From Variovorax boronicumulans (lineage in GTDB: Bacteria; Pseudomonadota; Gammaproteobacteria; Burkholderiales; Burkholderiaceae_C), in assembly GCF_029892485.1 (NCBI RefSeq), contig NZ_JARXVG010000003.1, positions 248,001 through 312,000 of the forward strand: a DNA stretch of 64,000 nucleotides, written 5' to 3'. This document shows, piece after piece, positions 45,477 to 54,180 of this stretch (its first letter is position 1; each line of letters begins with the position of its first letter). The notes beneath the pieces are model-generated. The model saw only the letters and a program-made list of their open reading frames with translations, was not told the DNA's origin and did not search any database. The position numbers were made by a program, and so were the translations under genes.

Positions 45477-46370
45477 TCAGCCGCGGGCATAGCCGTTGAA
45501 CTGCCGCATCATGGCGGCGGTGTCTTCGGGGCCCAGTCCGGCTGCCACGAAGGTGCGATGCAATTCCGAGACGGTGCCTGTCAACGGCAGCGGCAAGCGC
45601 TGGCCTTGCGCAAAGGCCTGCACCGCCTCGAGGTCCTTGAGCATGTTGTCGATGCGGCCGGTGGGCGTGTCGTCGCGCGCGGCCATCTTGGGGCCGAACT
45701 CGCGCAGGATCTGGCTGTCCGCGCGCCCGCCGGCCAGGGCCGAATGCAGCTTCGAGGCATCGACGCCGCCGGCTTCCGCGAGCCGGACCGCCTCGGCCAC
45801 GGCCTGGAAGCCGATGGCGCACAGCAGCTGGTTGACCAGCTTGGTGGTCTGGCCCGCGCCGTTCCCGCCCATGTGGGTGTAGTTGGCGCACAGGCTGTCC
45901 ATGACGGCGCGGGCACGCGCCACGTCGTCGGCGCTGCCGCCGGCCATCACCGTCAGTTGCCCCAGCAGCGCCTTGGGCGCACCGCCCGAGAGCGGCGCAT
46001 CCACGAAGCCCATGCCGGTGCGCTCGCGCAGCGCTTCTGCGATCCGGCGCGTGGAGGGCGGATCGATGGAGGACATGTCGATCACCAGGCGCTGCGCATC
46101 CGCGGAGGCGAAAGCCACGCCGGCTTCACCCAGCAGCGCGCGCTCCACCACGGCCGCCGAGTTGAGGCTGGTGATGACGAAGTCGCTGGCCGACGCTGCG
46201 GCCGCCGCAGTGGGGTGGGCCTGCGCGCCTTGCTGCTTCAGTGCATCGACCTTGGCGGTGTCGAGGTCGAACACGCTCACCGCATGGCCGCAGCCGAGCA
46301 GCCGGCGCGCGATGGCCGAGCCCATGATGCCGACGCCGATCACGGCCACGCGCTGGCGCTTGAATGTCAT
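45477..46370 (-). CDS. Beta-hydroxyacid dehydrogenase, 3-hydroxyisobutyrate/tartronate-semialdehyde reductase family
   Basis: 297 aa from ATG 46370 (MTFKRQRVAVIGVGIMGSA). NAD-binding motif GVGIMGSAIARRLL, substrate-binding DAPLSGGAPKALLGQL and the catalytic lysine block NGAGQTTKLVNQLL are all present. The family oxidises or reduces small hydroxyacids such as tartronate semialdehyde or hydroxyisobutyrate. It lies 43 bp downstream of the SDR gene and probably works on the same sugar-acid route. Confidence 0.88.
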   Translation of the reverse strand: MTFKRQRVAVIGVGIMGSAIARRLLGCGHAVSVFDLDTAKVDALKQQGAQAHPTAAAAASASDFVITSLNSAAVVERALLGEAGVAFASADAQRLVIDMSSIDPPSTRRIAEALRERTGMGFVDAPLSGGAPKALLGQLTVMAGGSADDVARARAVMDSLCANYTHMGGNGAGQTTKLVNQLLCAIGFQAVAEAVRLAEAGGVDASKLHSALAGGRADSQILREFGPKMAARDDTPTGRIDNMLKDLEAVQAFAQGQRLPLPLTGTVSELHRTFVAAGLGPEDTAAMMRQFNGYARG

Positions 46371-46413
46371 GTGAAAACTTTCGGGTGAGGGCTGGCGATT
46401 TCTTCGTGCGGCA

Positions 46414-47175
46414 TCAGAGGCTCGAGGTAATGCCGCCATCGACGTAGAGGATGTGGCCGTTGACGAAGCTCGATGCGTCCGAGGCCAGGAAGATGGCCGC
46501 GCCGCCGAGTTCCTGCACCTCGCCCCAGCGACCGGCCGGCGTGCGGCCCGAGAGCCACGCGGTGAATGCTTCGTCGGCCACCAGGGCCTGCGTGAGCTCG
46601 GTCTTGAAGTAGCCCGGCCCGAGGCCGTTGACCTGGATGCCGTGCTTGCCGAGGTCGATCGCCATGCCCTTGGTGAGCATCTTCACCGCGCCCTTGGTGG
46701 CGGCATAGGGCGCGATGCCCGGGCGGCCCAGTTCGCTTTGCACCGAGCACACGTTGATGATCTTGCCGCGCTCGCGCCCGATCATCCGCTGTGCCACGAA
46801 ACGGCCGACGAGGAACACGCTGTCGATGTTCGTGGTGGTGATCTTGTGCCAGGCATCGATCGGGAACTCCGCGAACGGGCCGCGGTGCTGCATGCCGGCG
46901 TTGTTGACGAGGATCTCGATCGGGCCGATCTCCGCCTCGATGCGGGCCACGCCGGCCTCCACCGCGGCGGCGTCGGTGACGTCGAAGGCCACCGCCTCGG
47001 CCGCCACGCCCTGGGCGCGCAGTGCGTCGCGAGCGGTGGCCAGCGAACCGGCGTCGCGTGCGTTGAGCACCACGCGTGCACCGGCCGAGCCCAGCGCCGC
47101 GGCCAGCGCAAAGCCGATGCCCTTGCTGGAGCCGGTGATGAGGGCGATGCGCCCGGACAGGTCGAACAGTTTCAA
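46414..47175 (-). CDS. SDR oxidoreductase, gluconate 5-dehydrogenase-like
   Basis: 253 aa. TTG start at 47175 with AAGGAG upstream on the minus strand. Classical SDR motifs: TGSSKGIGFALA, NNAGMQ, Ser in INVCSVQSELG, and Tyr-x3-Lys in YAATKGAVK. The wording (RTPAGRWGEVQELGGAAIFLAS) fits the IdnO/gluconate 5-dehydrogenase group that interconverts 5-ketogluconate and gluconate. First gene of the minus-strand operon. Operator-like sites lie 56-139 bp upstream. Confidence 0.88.
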   Translation of the reverse strand: MKLFDLSGRIALITGSSKGIGFALAAALGSAGARVVLNARDAGSLATARDALRAQGVAAEAVAFDVTDAAAVEAGVARIEAEIGPIEILVNNAGMQHRGPFAEFPIDAWHKITTTNIDSVFLVGRFVAQRMIGRERGKIINVCSVQSELGRPGIAPYAATKGAVKMLTKGMAIDLGKHGIQVNGLGPGYFKTELTQALVADEAFTAWLSGRTPAGRWGEVQELGGAAIFLASDASSFVNGHILYVDGGITSSL

Positions 47176-47230
47176 AAAGAGCTCCTTGGTTGGACGCGGA
47201 AGTCGGGTGAGGGTGCAACAGCTCGATAAA

Positions 47231-47244
47231 GTTACCGGTATCTT
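47231..47244. promoter_or_regulatory. Operator-like site 1 (LacI family)
   Basis: GTTACCGGTATCTT, near-palindromic around CCGG. It lies between the divergent SDR and 2-hydroxyacid dehydrogenase genes. The same 14-mer occurs at 47301 and 50596, and a variant at 50488. It resembles operators of the E. coli gluconate/idonate regulators GntR/IdnR. Confidence 0.7.
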
Positions 47245-47300
47245 GAGGGCCCGTCAACCGGGTGAATCCGATGTTGCAGCTTTCTCACGGAGCAGTTAAG

Positions 47301-47314
47301 GTTACCGGTATCTT
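47301..47314. promoter_or_regulatory. Operator-like site 2 (LacI family)
   Basis: Exact repeat of the 14-mer GTTACCGGTATCTT, 70 bp from site 1 and 27 bp before the start of the 2-hydroxyacid dehydrogenase gene, where binding would block transcription. Confidence 0.72.
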
Positions 47315-47340
47315 ATTTGCGAGATCTTGAGGAGAACCGT

Positions 47341-48291
47341 TTGACCGCTACCGCCGCCCCGCAAGTGCTGATGCCCGGCGCCTACCCCGAATGGGACATG
47401 GCCCCGATGCAGGCGCAGTACACCCTGCACCGCCTGTGGGAGGCGCCCGACCGGCAGGCCTTCATCGCCGAACATGCGCCGGGCATCCGCGCGGTCGCAA
47501 CGCGCGGCGAGCTGGGCGCAAGCGGCGAGCTCATCGCCGCGCTGCCCAACCTGGAACTGGTCGCCTGCTACGGCGTGGGCACCGACGGCATCGACCTTGC
47601 CGCCTGCCGTGCGCGCGGCATCCGTGTCACGAACACGCCCGATGTGCTCAACGGCGACGTGGCCGACCTTGCGGTGGGCCTCACGCTCGCGTTGCAGCGG
47701 CGCATTCCGGCCAGCGACGCCTTCGTCCGCAGCGGCGCCTGGGCGCAAGGGCCGATGGCGCTCGCAACGCGCGTCTTCGGCCAGCGCGTGGGCATCGCCG
47801 GATTCGGCCGCATCGGCAGCACCATCGCGCGGCGGCTCTCGGGGTTCGACATGGAGCTGGCCTACTTCAGCCGCACGCCGAAGGCCGACAGCCCGCTGCG
47901 GCATTTCGCCAGCCTGCCAGCCATGGCCGACTGGTGCGATGTGCTCATCGTCATCCTGCCGGGGGGCGAGGCCACGCGGGGCATCGTCGATGCCGAGGTG
48001 CTCACGGCGCTTGGCCCGCGCGGCTGGCTCGTGAATGTCTCGCGCGGCACCACGGTGGACGAGGGCGCGCTGCTGCAGGCCCTGGAGGGTCGGCGCATCG
48101 CGGGCGCGGCGCTCGACGTGTTCCTCAACGAACCGCGCATCGATCCGCGCTTCGCGGCGCTCGACAACGTGGTGCTGCATCCGCACCACGGCAGCGGCAC
48201 CGAAGAGACGCGCCGCGCCATGGGCGCGCTCGTGCGCCGCAACCTCGAGGCCCATTTCGCGGGCCGTCCCCTCGTCACTCCCGTTCCCTGA
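47341..48291 (+). CDS. D-2-hydroxyacid dehydrogenase (GhrB/2-ketogluconate reductase-like)
   Basis: 316 aa. TTG 47341 is chosen because GAGGAGA precedes it; a TTG at 47317 lacks a site. NAD-binding GIAGFGRIGSTIARRL, catalytic Arg in NVSRGTTVDEGAL, Glu in FLNEPRIDP and His in LHPHHGSGT form the expected D-2-hydroxyacid dehydrogenase active site. It probably reduces a keto-aldonate, glyoxylate or hydroxypyruvate. Transcribed with the downstream idonate dehydrogenase-like gene (19-bp gap). Confidence 0.9.
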   Translation: MTATAAPQVLMPGAYPEWDMAPMQAQYTLHRLWEAPDRQAFIAEHAPGIRAVATRGELGASGELIAALPNLELVACYGVGTDGIDLAACRARGIRVTNTPDVLNGDVADLAVGLTLALQRRIPASDAFVRSGAWAQGPMALATRVFGQRVGIAGFGRIGSTIARRLSGFDMELAYFSRTPKADSPLRHFASLPAMADWCDVLIVILPGGEATRGIVDAEVLTALGPRGWLVNVSRGTTVDEGALLQALEGRRIAGAALDVFLNEPRIDPRFAALDNVVLHPHHGSGTEETRRAMGALVRRNLEAHFAGRPLVTPVP

Positions 48292-48310
48292 AGAGAAAGA
48301 AGGAACCACC

Positions 48311-49378
48311 ATGCGTATGCGTTGCATGTGCCTCGTCATCCACGCTCCGGACGACCTGCGCCTCGATGAACAGGATGCCGGCGAGATCGGCCCCGGCCAG
48401 GTGCTGGTGAAGGTCGGCATGGGCGGCATCTGCGGCTCCGACCTGCATTACTTCCACAACGGCGGCTTCGGCACCGTGCGCATCAAGGAGCCGATGGTGC
48501 TGGGCCATGAAGTGGCGGGCACCGTGGTCGCGGTGGCGCCCGGTGTCGACAGCGTGCGCATCGGCGACAAGGTTGCGATCAATCCGAGCCGTCCGTGCGG
48601 CGGCTGCAAGTTCTGCCTCGAAGGCCTGCCCAACCAGTGCCTGGAGATGCGTTTCTACGGCAGCGCGATGCGCACACCGCATGTGCAGGGCGCTTTCCGC
48701 AACATGCTGCTGTGCGAAGCCACGCAATGCGTGAAGGTTGCCGACCATGTGCCGCTGCGCCTGGCGGCGCTGGCCGAGCCGTTCTCAGTCGGGCTGCATG
48801 CGGTCTCGCGCGCGGGTTCATTGCTGGGCAAGCGCGTGCTGGTGTCGGGCTGCGGGCCGATCGGCGTGCTGGCGATCGCGGCCGCGCGCGTGCACGGTGC
48901 GGCAGAGATCGTCGCGACCGACGTGGTCGACGAACCGCTCGCGATCGCACGCGCCATCGGCGCCGACAGCGTCATCAACGTCGCACAGGACAAGGCCTGG
49001 GTGTCGCGCTACGCGGCCGACAAGGGCACTTTCGACGTGATGCTCGAATGCTCGGGCAACGAGCGAGCCCTGCGCGACGGGCTCGAGGTGATGCGCCCGC
49101 GCGGTGTCGTGGTGCAACTGGGGCTGGGCGGCGATGTGAGCATTCCGCAGAACATGGTGGTCGCCAAGGAGCTGAGCATTTGCGGCTCGTTCCGCTTCCA
49201 CGCGGAGTTTGCGCTCGCGGTGCGGCTCATCAACGAAGGGCGTGTGGATCTGTCGCCCGTGGTGTCGCACACCTTCCCGATGCTGCAGGCGCGGCAGGCC
49301 TTCGAGCTCGCCAGCGACCGCCGGCAGGCGATGAAGGTGCTGATCGATTTCGCCGACGCGGCAGAAGCTGTCGCCTGA
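48311..49378 (+). CDS. Zinc-dependent alcohol dehydrogenase, L-idonate 5-dehydrogenase-like
   Basis: 355 aa from ATG 48311, with AAGGA upstream. MDR family: catalytic zinc ligands in GICGSDLHYF and GHEVAGTV, the structural four-cysteine zinc site in RPCGGCKFCLEGLPNQC, and the NAD-binding VSGCGPIGVLAIAAA. HYFHNGGFGTVRIKEPMVLG is typical of IdnD, which oxidises L-idonate to 5-ketogluconate. With the SDR (5-keto to gluconate) this forms an idonate-type route. Confidence 0.88.
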   Translation: MRMRCMCLVIHAPDDLRLDEQDAGEIGPGQVLVKVGMGGICGSDLHYFHNGGFGTVRIKEPMVLGHEVAGTVVAVAPGVDSVRIGDKVAINPSRPCGGCKFCLEGLPNQCLEMRFYGSAMRTPHVQGAFRNMLLCEATQCVKVADHVPLRLAALAEPFSVGLHAVSRAGSLLGKRVLVSGCGPIGVLAIAAARVHGAAEIVATDVVDEPLAIARAIGADSVINVAQDKAWVSRYAADKGTFDVMLECSGNERALRDGLEVMRPRGVVVQLGLGGDVSIPQNMVVAKELSICGSFRFHAEFALAVRLINEGRVDLSPVVSHTFPMLQARQAFELASDRRQAMKVLIDFADAAEAVA

Positions 49379-49385
49379 AGGAGGC

Positions 49386-50441
49386 TCAGGAGCTTTCGCG
49401 CTGCTCGATGTGGAAGGGGATCATCACCGTCTCAGGCGGCGGGCGATGGCCTTCGCGGGCGCCATCCATCACGCGCAGCAGCAGTTCGCCGGCCGCCTTG
49501 CCCAGCCCCACGCAATCCACCGCCACGGTGGTGATGCGCGGATGGCAGGCGCGCGCCACCTCGAAGTCGCCGAAGCCCGCGATCGCGATGCGCCCTGGCA
49601 CGTCCCAGCCCTGCCGCCGGCATTCCATCAGCGCGCCGAAGGCCGAGAGATCGGACACGCACAGCACCGCATCCACATCGGGCCACTGGCGGATCAGCTG
49701 CGCCACGGCTTCGCCACCCTGCGCCATCGAGATCGGCGGCTGGCCGAAGCTGATCACGCGGCCGTCCGGCAGGCCCAGTTCGCGGATCGCCTGCGCATAG
49801 CCGCGCTGGCGGTCGGCGCCGCGCGTGTCGCGGTTCGAGGTGCCGCCGATGTACGCGATGCGCCGGTAGCCCTTGCCGTGCAGGTGCCGCACCATCGCCG
49901 CGGCGGCCTCGGCATTCGAGAAGCCGACGGTGTGCTCGACGGGCTTGGCGGGCAGGTCCCAGGTTTCCACCACCGGCACGCCGGCGGCCTGCAGCATGGC
50001 GCGCGCGGCCGGGGTGTGGACGCCGCCCGTGAGGATCACGCCTTCGGGCCGGCGCGCGAGCATCGCGCGCAGCAGGCGCTCCTCGTTTTCCACGCGGTAG
50101 TCGGTGTAGCCCAGCAGCACCTGCAGGCCGCGCGCTTCCACCGCCGCGGTGATGCCCTGCGCGGTTTCTGAAAAATTGGAGTTGTTGAGCGACGGAATCA
50201 GCACCGCGATGAAGCCCGATCGCTTGCTCGAAAACGTGCGCGCGGTCTGGTCGATCACGTAGCCCATCTCCTCGCAGGCCTGGAGGATGCGCTGGCGCAA
50301 CGCTTCGGAAGTCACGCGGTCGCTGCCCACGCTGCGGTTGAGCGCGCGCGACACCGTCATCTTCGAGACGCCCACGCGCGCGGCGACATCGGCCATCGTC
50401 GCCGGACGGGACAGGGGGGCGGGGGCTTTGGTCGCTGGCAA
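49386..50441 (-). CDS. LacI-family transcriptional regulator (GntR/IdnR-like)
   Basis: 351 aa. The start is uncertain: TTG 50441 gives the full frame, and ATG 50396 would begin right at the HTH. HTH reads MADVAARVGVSKMTVSRALN with hinge helix; the periplasmic-binding-like effector domain follows (FIAVLIPSLNNSNFSETAQGI, GFGDFEVARACHPRITTV). It probably represses the cluster through the GTTACCGGTATCTT sites. Its gene is convergent with the idonate dehydrogenase gene (7-bp gap) and divergent from the lactonase operon. Confidence 0.9.
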   Translation of the reverse strand: MPATKAPAPLSRPATMADVAARVGVSKMTVSRALNRSVGSDRVTSEALRQRILQACEEMGYVIDQTARTFSSKRSGFIAVLIPSLNNSNFSETAQGITAAVEARGLQVLLGYTDYRVENEERLLRAMLARRPEGVILTGGVHTPAARAMLQAAGVPVVETWDLPAKPVEHTVGFSNAEAAAAMVRHLHGKGYRRIAYIGGTSNRDTRGADRQRGYAQAIRELGLPDGRVISFGQPPISMAQGGEAVAQLIRQWPDVDAVLCVSDLSAFGALMECRRQGWDVPGRIAIAGFGDFEVARACHPRITTVAVDCVGLGKAAGELLLRVMDGAREGHRPPPETVMIPFHIEQRESS

Positions 50442-50487
50442 GTGGCGTTCTCTGGAAATGTGCTTCGAGGATATGCGAGGGTTTGTG

Positions 50488-50500
50488 AGATACCGATAAC
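50488..50500. promoter_or_regulatory. Operator-like site 3 (variant)
   Basis: AGATACCGATAAC, the reverse complement of GTTATCGGTATCT, one mismatch from the 14-mer seen three times elsewhere over this length. It lies 47 bp upstream of the regulator start, suggesting autoregulation. Confidence 0.6.
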
Positions 50501-50595
50501 GTTTTATGCGCAGAATTGAAGCATGCGCCTGGCTTCCTGAATTACGAAAATTCTAGAGTAAAGAGGTCGGCAGGTCGTGTACGGGAAAAGCCTAG

Positions 50596-50609
50596 GTTAC
50601 CGGTATCTT
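50596..50609. promoter_or_regulatory. Operator-like site 4 (LacI family)
   Basis: Exact GTTACCGGTATCTT, 21 bp before the lactonase start codon. Position fits repression of the lactonase-ABC transporter operon. Confidence 0.72.
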
Positions 50610-50629
50610 TTAGATGCCAAACTTCGGCC

Positions 50630-51553
50630 ATGACCATCGAAGTCCTCGACGCCCGTTTTGCCGCCGTTGCTCGCGAAGCCGGCCCGCTCGAACGCCTGTG
50701 CACCGGGGCGGCCTGGAGCGAAGGCCCCGTGTGGATGCGCGAAGACGGCGCGGTGCTGTGGAGCGACATCCCCAACAACCGCATGCTGCGCTGGCACGCC
50801 GACGCCGGCATGACCGTGTGGCGCGAGGGCGTGGAGTTCACCAACGGCCACGTGCGCGAAGCCGACGGCGCCTTGCTGCATTGCTCGCACGGCCTGCGCG
50901 CCATCGTGCGCACGCGCTTCGGCCCGGGCCTGGTGCCGCTGGCCGACGAGGTGCTGGTCGACCGCTACCAGGGCCGCCGGCTCAACTCGCCCAACGACGT
51001 GGTGGTCAAGCGCGACGGCAGCATCTGGTTCACCGATCCGCCCTACGGCATCGTGTCCGACCATGAAGGCCACAAGGCCGAGAGCGAACTGGGCCGCAAC
51101 CACGTGTTCCGTTTCGACCCGGCCACGGGCGCGCTGCGCTCGGTGAGCGATTTCGTCGAGGAGCCGAACGGCCTGGCCTTCTCGCCCGACGAAAGCGTCC
51201 TCTATGTGAGCGACACCTCGGCCGCGCTGCGCACCGACGGCTCGGGCCATCACCACATCGTCGCGTTCGACGTGATCGGCGGGCAGGACCTGGCGAACCC
51301 GCGCGTCTTCGCGGTGGTGAGCCCGGGGCTGGCTGACGGCTTTCGCGTCGACGTGCACGGCTTCGTCTACACCAGCAGCGCCGACAGCGTGCAGGTCTAT
51401 CACCCCGACGGCACGCGCATGGCGCGCATCGCCGTGCCGGAGAAGGTGGGCAACCTGGTCTTCGGTGGCAGCGATGGCAACGCGCTGTACGTGTGCGCTT
51501 CCACCTCGCTCTATCGCATCCGCCTCGGCACCCGGGGAGCGACCTGCGCATGA
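50630..51553 (+). CDS. SMP-30/gluconolactonase family sugar lactonase
   Basis: 307 aa from ATG 50630. The six-bladed propeller shows metal-binding residues in WSEGPVW (Glu), LNSPNDVVVKRDGSIWFTDPPYG (Asn/Asp) and VEEPNGLAFSPDESVLYVSD. It hydrolyses an aldonolactone to the aldonate. First gene of a plus-strand operon with the sugar ABC transporter; the ATPase start overlaps its stop (ATGA). Confidence 0.92.
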   Translation: MTIEVLDARFAAVAREAGPLERLCTGAAWSEGPVWMREDGAVLWSDIPNNRMLRWHADAGMTVWREGVEFTNGHVREADGALLHCSHGLRAIVRTRFGPGLVPLADEVLVDRYQGRRLNSPNDVVVKRDGSIWFTDPPYGIVSDHEGHKAESELGRNHVFRFDPATGALRSVSDFVEEPNGLAFSPDESVLYVSDTSAALRTDGSGHHHIVAFDVIGGQDLANPRVFAVVSPGLADGFRVDVHGFVYTSSADSVQVYHPDGTRMARIAVPEKVGNLVFGGSDGNALYVCASTSLYRIRLGTRGATCA

Positions 51554-53064
51554 CCACGCCCTTGCTGCAATTCCAATCCGTCTGCAAGCGCTTCGGCGGC
51601 ACGCAAGCCGTGGACAACGTGACGCTCGACGTGCGCGCCGGCGAAATCCTCGCGCTGCTCGGCGAGAACGGGGCGGGCAAGTCCACGCTCATCAAGCTGC
51701 TCGCGGGCATCTATCCCGCGGATCAGGGCGAGATTCTTTTCGACGGCCAGCCGCAGGCGACATGGCGGCGCACCGACCGGCGCGAGCAGCCGGTCGCCTT
51801 CATCCACCAGGACCTGGGCCTCGTCGAATGGATGACGGTGGCCGAGAACGTGGGCCTGGGCACCGGCTATCCGCGCCGCTTCGGGCTCATCGACTGGTCC
51901 GCCGCCAACGACACTGCGCGCCGCGTGATGGCACGCGTGGGCTGCGACATCGATCCGGGCCGCCGCGTGTTCTCGCTCACGCGTGCCGAGAAATCGCTGC
52001 TCGCCATCGGCCGTGCGCTCGAGGTGAAAGCCCGCCTGTTGGTGCTCGACGAGCCCTCGGCCAGCCTGCCGATGAGCGACGTGGAGCGCATGTTCGGCGT
52101 GCTGCGCGAACTGCGCCGGCAGGGCATGGCGATGCTCTACGTGTCGCACCGGCTCGACGAGGTGATGGCCATCTCCGACCGCGCGGCCGTCATGCGCGAC
52201 GGCAAGCTGGTGGCGGTGAAGGCCACGGCCCATACCCACGAAGGCGAGCTGGTCGGGCTGATCGTCGGCAAGGCGCTGTCGGCCTCGGTGCCCAAGGCGA
52301 GCGTGCCGGCGGAGAGCGCCGCGGTGCTGCAGCTGGACGGCGCGGCCAGCGGCAACGCCGGCCCGCTGAGCCTGGCGGTGCGCCGCGGCGAAGTGCTGGG
52401 GCTGGTCGGCCTGCGCGGCGCGGGGCATGAGGCCATCAGCCGTGCGATCTTCGGGCGCGAGCCGCTGTCGGCCGGCCGCATGCGGCTGCTCGGCAACGAC
52501 TGCGCGTTCACCTGCCCCGCCGATGCCATTCGTGCGGGCGTGGCCTACGTCGCCGGCGAACGGCTCGAGGAAAACCTCGCGGGCTCGATGACCGTGCTGG
52601 AGAACCTGTTCCCCAACGCCGCGCTGCATGGCGACCGCGGTCTGGCCTTCGACCGCCCGCGCCGCGAGAACGACAACGCGCTCGCGCTCATCCGCCGCTT
52701 CGACATCAACCCGCCCGCACCGTCGGCCGAGGTGCAGCAGTTGTCGGGCGGCAACCAGCAGAAGGTCGTGCTCGCGCGCTGGTTCCACCTCGACAAACCG
52801 CTTGTCGTGCTCGAAGAGCCCACCGCCGGCGTGGACGTCGGCGCCAAGCGGCAGATCTACGGCGTGCTGTGCGAACGCGCGGAGGCCGGCACCGCGCTGG
52901 TCGTGGTCTCCACCGACTTCGAGGAAATCGCCACCGTCTGCACCCGCGTGCTCGTGTTCCGCGACGGGCTGATCGCCGCCGAGCTGAAGGGCGAGGCGAT
53001 CACGGTGGAAAAACTTTTGGCATTGGCAGCAGGCGCGGCAACGCGCGAGGAGCTTTCCGCATGA
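51550..53064 (+). CDS. Sugar ABC transporter ATP-binding protein (CUT2, two NBDs)
   Basis: 504 aa from ATG 51550. NBD1 has an intact Walker A (LLGENGAGKST) and Walker B (LLVLDEPSASLP) but a divergent signature (SLTRAEKSLLAIGRAL). NBD2 lacks a normal Walker A (GLRGAGHEAIS), as is usual in this family. It keeps a good signature (LSGGNQQKVVLAR), and its Walker B reads LVVLEEPTAG, with Glu in place of the first Asp. It energises uptake of a monosaccharide or sugar acid. Coupled to both neighbours by 4-bp overlaps. Confidence 0.92.
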   Translation: MTTPLLQFQSVCKRFGGTQAVDNVTLDVRAGEILALLGENGAGKSTLIKLLAGIYPADQGEILFDGQPQATWRRTDRREQPVAFIHQDLGLVEWMTVAENVGLGTGYPRRFGLIDWSAANDTARRVMARVGCDIDPGRRVFSLTRAEKSLLAIGRALEVKARLLVLDEPSASLPMSDVERMFGVLRELRRQGMAMLYVSHRLDEVMAISDRAAVMRDGKLVAVKATAHTHEGELVGLIVGKALSASVPKASVPAESAAVLQLDGAASGNAGPLSLAVRRGEVLGLVGLRGAGHEAISRAIFGREPLSAGRMRLLGNDCAFTCPADAIRAGVAYVAGERLEENLAGSMTVLENLFPNAALHGDRGLAFDRPRRENDNALALIRRFDINPPAPSAEVQQLSGGNQQKVVLARWFHLDKPLVVLEEPTAGVDVGAKRQIYGVLCERAEAGTALVVVSTDFEEIATVCTRVLVFRDGLIAAELKGEAITVEKLLALAAGAATREELSA

Positions 53065-54152
53065 GCAGTTCGATCAAGTCCACCGCGCTGGAGCCCGACA
53101 AGTCGCTCGACGGCGAGGCCGTCTCCTTCGCGCAGCGCATCGGCCGCGCGATGCCGGTCTATGGGCTGGTGGCGTTGATGGTGGCGCTCGCGCTGCTGTT
53201 CTCGCTGCTGCTGCCCGACACCTTTCCGACGCTGTTCAACCTGCGCGCGATCCTGGCCGACAAGTCGGTGATCGCGCTGCTCGCGCTGGCCGCGACCATT
53301 CCGATGATCACCGGCAAGATCGACCTCACCGTGGGCTACGGCATCGTGCTGTGGCACATCCTCGCGATCAGCCTGCAGACCCAGTTCGGCCTGCCATGGC
53401 CCGCGGCGGTGCTGGTGGTGCTGGCGTGCGCGGCGCTCTTCGGCGTGCTCAACGGCCTGCTGGTCGAGCTCGCGCAGATCGACTCCTTCATTGCCACGCT
53501 GGGCACCGGCACCGTGATCTATGCGGTCGCGATGTGGCACAGCGGCGGACGCCAGGTGGTGGGCGACCTGCCCGACGGCTTCGTCGGCATCGCGGGCGGC
53601 AGCCTGCTCGGCCTGCCGGTGGGCGCCTTCTACGTGCTCGCGGTGAGCGTCACGCTGTGGGTCGTTACCGAGTTCACGCCGCTGGGTCGTGCGCTGTACG
53701 TGATCGGCGCCAACCCGAAGGCGGCGCAGCTCAACGGCATTGCGGTACGCAAGCATGTGATGGGCGCGTTTGTCGCGTCGGGCCTGCTGTCGGGCTTTGC
53801 GGGCGTGCTGCTCGCCTCGCGCCTGCAGATCGGCCAGGCCAGCGTGGGACTCGAATTCTTGCTGCCGGCGCTGGTCGGCGCCTTCCTGGGTTCCACCACC
53901 ATCCGGCCGGGCCGGGTGAACGTGTGGGGCACGCTGGTCGGGGTGGCGATCCTGGCCATCGGCATCTCGGGCATCCAGCAGTTCGGCGGGGCCTTCTATG
54001 TCGAGCCGCTCTTCAACGGGCTCACGCTGCTGGTGTCCATCGGCATCGCGGGCTGGGCGCAGCAGCGGCGCAACCGCTCGATCAAGCGGCGCATTGCCGA
54101 GCGGCAGCTCGACCATGCGCCACAACCGGTTCCCTCAACGCCGTCGAAGTGA
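53061..54152 (+). CDS. Sugar ABC transporter permease (CUT2)
   Basis: 363 aa from ATG 53061. About ten membrane helices and the BPD_transp_2 motifs: GKIDLTVGYGI, FIATLGTGTVIYAVAMW and GRALYVIGANPKAAQLNGI, the last being the coupling loop to the ATPase. Ribose/xylose/arabinose-type family. The N-terminal ~30 residues are polar. Followed by the binding-protein gene after 28 bp. Confidence 0.92.
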   Translation: MSSSIKSTALEPDKSLDGEAVSFAQRIGRAMPVYGLVALMVALALLFSLLLPDTFPTLFNLRAILADKSVIALLALAATIPMITGKIDLTVGYGIVLWHILAISLQTQFGLPWPAAVLVVLACAALFGVLNGLLVELAQIDSFIATLGTGTVIYAVAMWHSGGRQVVGDLPDGFVGIAGGSLLGLPVGAFYVLAVSVTLWVVTEFTPLGRALYVIGANPKAAQLNGIAVRKHVMGAFVASGLLSGFAGVLLASRLQIGQASVGLEFLLPALVGAFLGSTTIRPGRVNVWGTLVGVAILAIGISGIQQFGGAFYVEPLFNGLTLLVSIGIAGWAQQRRNRSIKRRIAERQLDHAPQPVPSTPSK

Positions 54153-54180
54153 CGGTTCACCGCAACGACTGGAGACAAGC

